The translations under genes and the position numbers were made by a program. This document shows positions 12,701 through 24,700 of a stretch of DNA of 64,000 bases, piece by piece; the stretch's first letter is position 1; each line of letters starts with the position of its first letter. The DNA comes from Siphonodentalium dalli. Lineage: Eukaryota > Mollusca > Scaphopoda > Gadilida > Siphonodentaliidae. Location: positions 125,973,605 to 126,037,604 of the forward strand of contig CP136064.1 in the NCBI GenBank assembly GCA_032622095.1. The letters run 5' to 3'. Below the pieces are notes generated by a model, which was given only the letters and a program-made list of their open reading frames with translations, made no database searches and was not told the origin of the DNA.

Positions 12701-15700
12701 ACTCAAATATTTCCATTTATTTTATTTATAGTTCTTGGCATAGTTTATGATAACACACCCCTAACCTGCATATTGAGAGTCATATGGTTGATTTGCTTAA
12801 AAATATTAACATCTCCACCAATCCTGTTGACACAATGTGATACTAGTAACTAGATATACTTTACATGATCACTATATATAATTGCATCCATGTTGATGCA
12901 TTCTTAACTTGTTTAGATTTTGGGATCGATTGGTTTGGTAAAATTAACCATAAATTATATTTCCGCTGTTACATAAATTACATCTTTCCAATGTTCAGCT
13001 TAGAAGAAAATTAACCCTACCCATTCCAATCCATGGTCATACAGTATGCTATCCAATGTAATGAATCTTATTTTCAATCTGACCAATCTCATACTAGTAC
13101 ATATACCTCTAGCTATCTAAAAATTCAGCATTAAAATATTTTATATCCAATCATTATCAATAATTTTATATCCAAGTCTATACATCCCTCACTTGTACAG
13201 TGGTTCATGTATTGATTTTTTAAATGGGAAATATTAACCCTTTTCTCCCATCTAAATGATCCCATGAATTTTTAATATGCAACTAACAAAAAACATAATA
13301 AAAACAGCTATGGTGCATCTTTCTGACTATGGATTTAGCTTAATTAGCTTTATCACTCTATAAGACATATCTGGTTGAAATTGATTGCCATATCCATGTT
13401 CCTATTGTGCATATGTGAGCAAGGTGCCCAGTAAGTCTGATTCCACTTGTGACCTCAATAGTAAGGTGTGAATTGTTGATTTTTTTGCACTCATGAAAAG
13501 GTTGGTGTAAGAATCTATTAAAATAGCTAATCAGTATCGCCAAGGTATGGGTTAAACATCTGCCGATCGTGATCGGCCTCTCGTTAAAAATGTAGATGGC
13601 TTGACAGCATCATTCGGTCGACAGCATCTTTCCATGGTTGTGCATGTATGTGCCGCCTATATAATTTGTCATATTATATGCCACTTTAATGTATATTCTG
13701 AACAAGGAATTTATAGATGCCATCATTTTAAATCAGTGATTTTTGCATATTTCATGCAATCTATATGTCACATTTGTGACGGAATACATCGGATTCCAGT
13801 TTACATGTGCAAATTCTCTGGTGACTTGACCTGTATAGTAACAGCACCCTTCAGGAGAACTTTTGTGATGGAATTCCAGTTTCAACATGCATATTTTATG
13901 CAATCACAGAAAGTATGACCTGTTTTCACTGCATTTTCACATGTAATTTAATTTTGTATAAACTCCAATGTCTTGACGCCATTTAAGAGAATCCATGCGC
14001 AAGAAGTGTCCAGCCCGAGTTCTACACTATATAGCAGTGCGAGGTGTCAGCTAGAGTAAACCAGTATATTCTGGTTTGGTCAGGTGATCAATCGATGCCA
14101 CGTGGATGGTGCAAATTCCGCGCCAAATTATTTGAGTACACATGGTATAGGCTCCATGTTGTGAGAAATGTCCAGCGGCCCTCATCCAATTAATCATGAA
14201 TCGTAGAGGCTTGGCATTTGATAGAATTAATGATGTTTTCAATTGCATAATTTTCCTCTGTGTGCTGTGGGAATAATTCAACGTATCATCTCTATCCTTT
14301 GTGGAGGATATGTCACCAAGATTTAGAAATTTGGTGAAGTTTTTAGTCTAGTAATGGGAATACTAGTAGACCCAAAATTTCAATTGTTTTGTTTTTGTAG
14401 ATGTTTTGACACATTGATCATGTATACATGTAGGTTTATTATTGCACTCACCTTAATTGCTTATCTCTACTGACAGTGTACTGGCAGTTTTTTGTATGAA
14501 TTGGTTGTAATTTTAAATAGATGTTTTTTCATAGGGTGTGGAGATATGACTTGAATATGTATCCATACTGATATTAAATATGTATTATTATTGCAGGTCA
14601 TGATGTAGTGATTGTTAAAAGTGGAAAACGAATATGTGGTAGCGGCGCTGCCCTCGCAAATGCACCTATACAACAAAACAAAGCATACTTCGAGATCAAA
14701 ATCCAGTCTGCAGGTACATGTATTACCATGAATACCATTGAATGTTATCACCTATGAATAGCTGGGTACAATTATGATTGGTTTAAAAATTTTGGCTACA
14801 AATTTAATTGATACATTGTGTCAATGACCCAATTAGTACCACTGCGAGGGGACTGGACTCTTTCCACTTCATTCATTGGAGCAGAATACAAACATCATAA
14901 CAATTTGCTATGGAGAAATTAAATTTTCCATTTAAGGAGGAACAACTCTATACATTTATTTCTACCAGAATGATGATAGCATTATTTAGTCAAGGATACT
15001 TTTAAACATTACTGTACAGTCTGCGCTCATTAGCACATTATTAGACACACGCAATAGGTCATTTAGAATTAGTATTGATAGCAATTATCATCCATTATTC
15101 AAATTTTACAGCTGCCCAGGTTTTAAGGCTGAAATTATGCACACTATTCTCACATCGCGGTCAGGTCTGGGGCTCAAAATAGGTTTAATACATAAGTTAA
15201 ATAATTAATACTATTATGCAAAATGTGTATGCCACAGACATACTTATTCTTGATGTATCATTATTTGCTTTAGGCCTAAACAAATATATGTTCCCAGTGA
15301 CAAAGATATACTAGTAGGAAGGGGTGGACAGGTGGAAATTATTACTGTTTAAAAAAAAACATCGACATATGGGATAGAATCATTATGAATATAAGCAGTC
15401 CTCAAAATTGTATATAACAATAAGCAGTGCCGTCAGAAATGCCATGGCAACATGTGGATATTTAGAGCATTAAATTGTGCGTGGGACATTTATCTTATGT
15501 AGAGGGCTGTATAAGCCTCTAAAATTAAAGGCACGTGTGGCGTTCGTTGCAGAAATATTCATATTTGTTCAAATCGCCATTAACAGAAGGATTATTAAAA
15601 TAAATATAGTTTTGTTCATATGCCAAACATACATGTAGTCGGCGCTTAAATAGTATATTGTCGTCAAGACGTACCTATGCGCCACAATATTTTAATAATT

Positions 15701-18700
15701 TCGAAGAAACCTCAATAATTGTTAGGCACTGTGGCATAACAGTGTTTTTTTCCTAAATGGTAGGCTGCTTGGTCGGGCATTGTTTTTCATTTTTATTTTT
15801 TTTCCCTTTTTGTTTTAGTTTTTAATAAGTTTTGACGGCAAATATCAATTTTCAAGAGAGGACATTTTAAATGATTACCTCTTATAATGAGAGTCCATAC
15901 TTCTGTCACCCAAAATCCATAGACTATAAAGAGCGTTCTCAATTATTAAAATATTGGTCAGTTTCAAAGTACGGTATTACATAACAGGGTGATTTTGTAT
16001 GTGGTATTGTATCATTTGAATATAAGGAGGTTCAATGCTTCCCTCGACCAAAAGCGTAGACAATAAAGAGCTTTCTCAATTATGAACTTTGGGGTAGTTT
16101 TCGAGGCTTTACATAATGGGTGACTTTTTTGTGTGGTATTTGAATTTTGATTGATTGAGAATTTGGAAATAACAGACACTTGGGATACAAAATAAAAAAC
16201 AAATGAAACACCTAATTGTAGTCGAATCAGAATGGAACTTGGGTCATCTTAATGACAATCGGTAGGTCTTTCTGATAGTGTCTAGTCCCATTGTTCACAG
16301 AATAAATCCTTTATAAAACATGTTTGTTATTGGTCATCATGGATTTAACATTTGAATCCATTGGCACACACTGCAACCACCATTTAATTGAGAAATGTAT
16401 TGAAAATTACTGTCATGTTCATGATAATTTCTAGATGGTAGCTACCAAATTTAAATGATATTTCAGGAAAATAAAAGGCAGCTTGTCCATAGTGTCCCAC
16501 AAAACGGTGGCTTAATTTCATGCGGGGGCTTTGTAGAAATATATTATATGGACAAAATTCTTCCTGTGCATTGTGTCTCATAACTGAGCTGCATATAAAT
16601 AACAAAATCTATAAAAACTCTTAAAGACATATTATGGACTTGTTCAGGTGCGTTAAACCATTGAGTTAGTATTCAGGCAGTATGCCAACCGAAGGAATAT
16701 AGCATTCTACTAGTACATCGCCGAAAATATCAAGCAGATCGACTACCACTCCATAGAAATTATCATCTGAACTACACTCAATTGTAAATATTTACTTCTC
16801 GATTCGGGATGCAAGAATCGACAACAAAGTAACGAAAACGATTTCGCCATCGGGAGTCACTGAATTTAGTTTATATATAATAAACGGCGGTGTGTGTTGT
16901 TAGTTTGGATTTAAGATTTGTAAAAGTAACTACTTTGAGCAAGATTATTCTCCATTCCTATTGGATCACCCTACCGGAGTGCATAACATCACTTTAAAGT
17001 CGAAATACAACCTCAAATTAGTACAAAATCAACAAATTTCTAAGTTGAAAAATTATATGTCGATAATGACCTGTATTTTCATGTGGCTAATCCACATGCA
17101 AAATTTGAAAACAGTCAGACTACTAAAACTAAAGTTATCACCTGGAAACCAAAATAATTGGCAAAATAAAAGTCAAAAAGGACCATAAACTCTGGCAAAA
17201 ATTGGGGGGGACTGAACCCAAATTCAAACTTGACCTGTATTTCCATGTGGGTAATCCACATCCAACATTTTAAAACAATCAGATAACTAAAACTAAATAT
17301 CATCTGGAAACCATCTGGGACAGATGTACTTACGGACACTGCTGATTTCTTTTGTCCCAAAGATTTTTTTTCGGGGGACAAACATAGCTGCCGATAGCAA
17401 TCTTGGATTCTACTCTTTGCATCGGTTCACTAAATACTTTGTCATGACCTACACACCTACAGCCAACAAATTTTCAGCCGATTGATCCCTACATTCATAT
17501 GGCTCTTCTGGTTGACCTCTGGTATTACTTAAACATTAAAACTTTCCGCATTCCTTGTCACTCCATTAAATTGCCTCGATTGTAATACATTATCCTCTCT
17601 CCAAGTTGAGCTACAATGTCATTGACACTTTGATTTACGACAAGTTACTCCAAAGGTTTGATAGGATTAAAAATAATGGGAAATATATGTTATATGATGT
17701 ATATCAGTATGCATTTTGTTTTGACTATAAATGGGCCAGAAGTTATCATATTTGTTAGGTGTTTTTGTCCCCCGACATTTCCGTCGGAGGACTATAGAAA
17801 TGACCCTCGTCCGTCCGTGGTGCCGTCCGTGCGTCCGTCCATGCGTCCGTGTGTCCGAGATTGGGTACCTTCATGGTGTAATCAACTCCTCCTACAGTTT
17901 TAAATGTAGAGATTTTAAACTCTGGGATATTGTTCCTAACATGTTGGTGATTTGCAACATCTATATAGCTAATAAAAAATATCATTTTTTCCATATTTTC
18001 GGGGGGTTTTTGACTTAGAAAATTTGGAACATTTTTGCCTTTTGGATGAGATTGGGTACCTTCATGGTGTAATCAACTCCTCCTACAGTTTTAAATGTAG
18101 AGATTTGAAACTCTGGGATATTGTTCCTAACATGTTGGTGATTTGCAACATCTATATAGCTAATAAAAAATATCATTTTTTCCATATTTTCGGGGGGTTT
18201 TTGACTTAGAAAATTTGGAACATTTTTGCCTTTTGGATGAGATTGGGTACCTTCATGGTGTAATCAACTTCTCCTACAGTTTTAAATGTAGAGATTTGAA
18301 ACTCTGGTTTAATTTCTTTAACAAAGCGGCCATCGACTTGCCACGTTGTCGGGGGACACTGTGGTCGGCCGACCTTTTATTTTTTTTAAAAACGAGTTAC
18401 CCATTAAAAAATAACCAGGTTTAATCCAAAAAATAAACGGTCCTCAAAAAATATGTAGCTACCTGTATTTCAAGCTCAATGAACAAAATGGAAATTATGT
18501 GTTCTGTGATGGGTATCAGTGTGTAGAAAGATATACTTGTAAGTGAAAGAACTTTGCTAAGTTTGAATCAATTTGGCACTATATTTAACAGAGATAAATA
18601 ATGTGATGTTAGAGCATGGCGATTAGCACATTTAAAAACAAGGGGTGTCAATCAAATCAGTAGGGATGGAGGTCTGAATTAGGGGTGGCAGCCGCCAGAT

Positions 18701-21700
18701 GGGTTACTGGAAATATCACTATTGTTTTTGTCCTCAGAAATGTTTTTTTCAGGAGACTATTAAAATAGCCGGTGTCCGTCTATCCGGAAATGGTTTCTGT
18801 ATGATAACTTTAGTTTTGGTTATTAGATCAAAAGCAAATTTCATAGGTGAGTTTATCAGACCGAAATACAGGTCAAGTTCGAATATGGGTTTGCTCCGCC
18901 AATATTTGCAAGAGTTATAGCCCTTTTTTTACTTAGAATCTTGTAATTTTCTGGTTTCCGGATGATAACTTCATCTTGTGTGATCATATCTGAACCAAAT
19001 TTGGAATGTGCATTTATCAGCTCGAAATACAGGTCAAGTTCGAATATGGGTACAATCCGCCCATTTTTGCTAGAGTTATGGCCCTTTATCGACATAGAAT
19101 CATGTCAATTTCTGGTTTCCGCATGATAACTTTAGTTTGTGTGATCATATCTGAATCAAATTTGGTATATGAGTTTATCAGCTCGAAATACAGATCAGTT
19201 CGAATATGGGTACGATCCACCCATTTTTGTCTGGTTGCTTCGGATTTAGAGTCCTTGTTACTTTTTTCAGAAAAGCTGTTGCCCCCAATGAAGCCCCTTT
19301 TTCGGGGGAAACTGTGGCCGGACGGCCTTTTATTAGCCTTATCTTGAGATTTAGAATTTCTGTCGCATAGATATATTAGCCAGGGCCCTACCAGACTGAT
19401 GAACAACTTGAATTTAGGGGATGACTATATTCTTCTGTTCTATTTTAGGTTCTTGGGGTGTGGGCCTTGCTGCCAAAAAATGTGATCTGAACAAAGCTCC
19501 TCTGGGGAATGACAAGGATTCATGGGTGCTGAGAAATGATGGAACATTTTATCATGACAAAGAACAGTCAGGCAAGCTGGTGGAAGTACCTCAGGAAGGG
19601 GATGTTGTTGTAAGTGAAATTTGCAGCTACAGTAATGCTCTAAATAATGGCTTGTTGGCAACAAGCCATATCTCCGACTAAATCATGAAAAATTACCCAC
19701 AATTCTGCTGTGGTTAAGGGGTCGATTATTTAGAGCATTACTGTAAATGTTTGAATAGTGCAGGGCTTCCGCTGCTAGGGGTTATAAACTGCTGTGGGAA
19801 GATCTTAGTCCCAGACAAACTGAACGGTTTACATGATCAGTTCATATCGGGATAGCAACATGCTTTATTTGTCAACTTTTTTGTGAATCAAACATGTGAC
19901 TTTTAGTGATCGATCCTTCGACACCTTTCAGAATAAGGCAATAACTATTGATGTGTGTCTCCTTGAAAAGTACTATCTTTGATAAATGCTCCACTGGAGG
20001 ACAATATTGGTAAATAAAATTATTTGTGTTTATTATTTGCTGTTGGTTCTATTCAGTGGGAGATAAACAGGTGACTTGCGATTTGTTTTATTTTATCATG
20101 TGACTTCCGATTAGTAACTGTACATGTGTGGAGATTGATAAAGCATGGAATCGGCAATGGACCAACGAGATGAAAATACAATTAGCTAATTCACAACTTT
20201 CAAAGGACTCCTATTCGTTTCATTTAGACCTATTTGTTTCATTTAGACCAATTTTTTGGGAGCTTAATGAAAAAGAGAGTAGATGACTTGACGTCATTTA
20301 TGTCATTTGGCTTTGCAGGCCATAATCCATGTACATTGTATACAATATTGCACTTGTAATGTCATTTCCGCCGGGGGCCACTGATTTTGCCTCACTAGAC
20401 TAGACACATATACCCAGACACACTTCAATTACTAAAGGAAGGTCAATTCATCTGGAGTGTCCACCCGTAGTTCTGTTCGGAATTTGGAAACACCTTATTT
20501 AATGTATAAGACTAAGTCTGTTCAGAGTATATGGACTCTATATGTAATATTTCCTGCTTCCATTGACCTATTTTAAGGTCAATCCACACTGGACACGAGC
20601 GTGCGATTTATAACGGCCGTTTTCTACCACGAGGCGATCACAGCATTGATTTTATGCTTCGTTGATTTCTCGCTTTGTGGCAAACCAGCGGGATAATTGG
20701 GTCGCTGCCAAATAGGATATTTATACAGGTCTGCATATTACTCCTATATGAAGGCGACACCCATTCATTCGTCGTCGCGTTAACGAATTCGGTGGAGGTG
20801 AAGAGAAAAGTAAATGTATGGGTAGAGCTCGTGGAAGCCCGTGCACCATTCCACTTGACAATTAAATGAGTTTGAAAAACTCTTACATGTATACATGTAT
20901 GTTTAGCAAATTCTTATTAAAATGTCCATATACATAGTATTTATGACCTGCCTGTAAATGGTGCACTCAAACGATTATCTACCCAAACCATCGTGCACGA
21001 CGAAGCGATCCTGTTGCTTTCGGTGTGAATATAAAAATTGCGCACTTTGAACCGCTACGGACGACAGTAAACGGCAATAAAATCGCGCTTTCGTGCCCAG
21101 TGTGGATTGACCCTTAGTCACCGGAATGTGATAAAATTGCAAAATTACTAGGTTTAGTTGGACTGAGTTGTATGAGTCGCCTAACGAGTAAAATGTTTCA
21201 ACGGTTGGAAATCCGATGCACGATACAGCAACTGTTGGAAATTTCTAATCAAATATAGGTTGCTATTGTTATGTTTAATATCCAACTGATAATTAGTGTG
21301 GAATACACTGGAATATGATGTTTTCCAACCAAAAATTTAATATTTTAACTTCTTTTGAACAGTAAATTTTATAGACTGAAATGACCATAAGCATTAATCC
21401 CTGATCTTAGCCAATAGAAAACCATATCAAAGGTTTTCAAAGGTTAGAATTCTTCTCAAACTGGGCAATCTTCGAGTGGTATAGTACTACTAGACTGTTA
21501 TTAGTGCTGAAAGGGTCATTGTCGCCACATTTTGATTGTGGGTCTATGTTACATAAATTATTCTTAGTGATATGTAACAGATAAAAAGCTAATTTTAGGC
21601 AGGAATAACACTGGTGACTATTCATGTGCCATGTGTTAGGATGCAAGATTATGGTATCAAATGTGTGCTGAAAATAGCAACTTTAGGTGAAACTGGGTAC

Positions 21701-24700
21701 CCAAAACAACTTGTTGTAAACTGGCTAACCAACACACCAACATATGATTACAATGACCCGTTCAGCATTATTAGTTAGGAAATTCTAACCCTGGGGTGGG
21801 GGAGGGGGTGCAAATGGAATTTCTCAGACTTGGAAATTTCTGACTATTTACATGGGGGGGGCAGTTTCAAGGTGGAATTCCCCCACCCTCCCCAATGGAG
21901 ATACTATTGTCATGTCCCTGTTTACATAGTGAACTAATGTCTACAAATGGAGTACATTTACATATATATGATCAAATATTTAAGCATTGTTATCATTCCA
22001 AAACAGTATAATTTTTGTTGTCAATTAAATTTTGTTTGAATAAACAAAGAAACTGAAATTTCTTTTCTTCTTGCAGGGCCTGTCATATGATCACATTGAG
22101 TTGAACTTCTTCCTAAACGGAAAGCCACTGAACACACCAATCACTGGTATAAGAGGCACTGTTTACCCAGCATTCCATGGTATGTTATACAGCACATGTT
22201 ATACAGCACATGTTAAACATCATGTTTGTAATATAATGATACCTATATTCATGTTAGTAGTCTAATGATACCTATATTCGTGTTTGTAGTCTAATGATAC
22301 CTATATTTGTGTTTGTAGTCTAATGATACCTAGATGTTCGTGTTTGTAGTCTAATGATACCTATATTCATGTTTGTAGTCTAATGATACCTAGATGTTCA
22401 TGTTTGTAGTCTAATGATACCTATATTCATGTTTGTAGTCTAATGATACCTAGATGTTCGTGTTTGTAGTCTAATGATACCTAGATGTTCATGTTTGTAG
22501 TCTAATGATACCTATATTCATGTTTGTAGTCTAATGATACCTAGATGTTCGTGTTTGTAGTCTAATGATACCTATATTCATGTTTGTAGTCTAATGATAC
22601 CTAGATGTTCGTGTTTGTAGTCTAATGATACCTAGATATTCGTGTTTGTAGTCTAATGATACCTAGATGTTCGTGTTTGTAGTTTAATGATACCTATTAT
22701 TTTTATGTGTATATTAAGGTCTAATGAAATGTGTTGAATGAGCGCAAGTTCAAAATCAAACTTATCAATTTGAGGCCCTTCAATTGATATTTCCATGAGA
22801 ATGTTCAAATATGCCGCAAACAGCCTATGGCATTGCTTTGTATTTATAAGATTCTGAGTAGAAAACGCTCGTTCGCAATCTACAGTTGTCACTTGTACAC
22901 AATACAGAATCGACCAGAACAGACGCAAACTTCTTGCAGGCTGATACCGCATCTTGCCTAAGTTTAGGTCCATCTTTAATGTCATGTCCGCGAGTCTCAT
23001 TGTTCCATTCAACACTTCCACTGCATTGACGTTAGTGCTGTGTGTCGGATCCGACATGAACCCAAAATCCGATCCGACAGCATTTTTGAAAATCCGAATC
23101 CGATGGCTATTTTGAATCCGATCCGAAATCCGATGTCAATTTTGAATCCGAACCCGAATCCGAATCTGATGTGTATCGCGAAATCCAATCCGAAATCCGA
23201 CCCAAATCCGCAACATATAAATTGCAAATAGTGTGACAACATTGTGTAAAATGTGTGTCTCAACATCAAACTTTTGTTGCTGAGGTCAAGGGATGGGTCA
23301 TTGGGGTTAAGGGGGCCTGAAGTAGAGTGTACTACTCAGTGTAGAGTGTAGACGCATATAAGAAAAGTTAGAGAATTTAACGGGATGATCGGGAATTGGG
23401 GATTCGGGAATCTGGAACTTTGTCCTAACTTACCTAAGTGACAGTACTGTAAGTGTAAGACACTACGTAGTACATACAGTGTAAGTGACATGGTGGTACG
23501 AAGTTACGAACTAACGAAACATCTGTACTCTGTAGTCTGTACTCTGTAGTCTGTACTGCTCTGTAATTTAAGTTGATGGAGGCTGGAACGACTGGAAGGA
23601 TTGGAGTATGTAGTCTGTAACTTCTGAGAAAATGTGTTTTCACGGAATCGTGACCTTGACACACTAAGATGGCAGTAAGAGTAACCTACATTTATATAGG
23701 CCATACGTTTAATCTGAGACTCAGTTAGAAACTTAGAATCCAAGTTATCCACCCCATAAATGTAACATGATGGAGATCGGATTGTATGGTCCGATCCAGA
23801 CGATCCGAATCCGACGACAATTCTGAATCTGATCCGGATCCGAATCCGATTTTTTAAACATTGTAAATCCGATCGGATCAGATTCGGATTATCGGATCCG
23901 ACGTACAGCACTAATTGACGTCAATGAAATGTGAGAAGCTATTTAATAGACCATGTATATGACTGCACTCTTTTTTTAAAACACCATAAAATAAACCCCT
24001 TTCGGCCTTTTGTTACACAAGAACCCATTTCATCAATTTATGTTTACTCAATTGTGATAGCGTCTAAAGAATCCACGATCATTAAGTAATTGCCCAGGGC
24101 GTGAAACTGACGCCCTATAGTATAGCTAATAGAACACATCCGTAATCATGTCCTTCTTGTCAGCTCTCGTGATTAACGTTAAGTTGTCTTGTGCTAAGCC
24201 GGTTAATTTCTTTTATTTACAATAAATTGTCGTTCAGTCCGCGGTCGACACGAAAATGGCTGTAGCCATATTTTTAGCCACCAGCGTATTTATTTATACA
24301 CTTTTGTATTTTTTTTTGCAATTTGCTAAATTGGATAATGGCAGGGCGAACACTGTTCATTGGTTCATCTCTGATTGTCTGTGGTGTCCAGACCTGTTAT
24401 GTTTTGAAAATGGCAATCAGGGAGATTTTTGTTGGAGTCATTTGTCATGTTGGGATTTCAGACAAAAACTTTACATTTGTTTCAATTATAATTGTTTGTT
24501 TAATTAACCAAGCTTGCTTAAGCACCGCCGTATATAGCACATAACATAAAACAAAATGCAGAAAACAAAATGCCATCTATAAATTGTCTATTTTCCTATG
24601 TTTCAGTTGACGAAGGCGCTGTACTAGATATTCAGTTCAGCAATTTCTACCACCAACCTCCTGATGGATATGACAGCATTATGATAGAACAGTCACTTCT

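Noticed and set aside
17731-18424. Several similar open frames that could suggest a repeated-domain protein
   Set aside because: The frames coincide with the 191-bp tandem units and carry no family signature.
22222-22690. CRISPR-like array of regularly spaced repeats
   Set aside because: Repeats are directly tandem with no unique spacers, and the sequence is an animal intron.
24256-24544. Hydrophobic open frames that could be a small membrane protein
   Set aside because: They are in SPRYD7 intron 4 with no family similarity, and composition is T-rich, which favours hydrophobic codons by chance.
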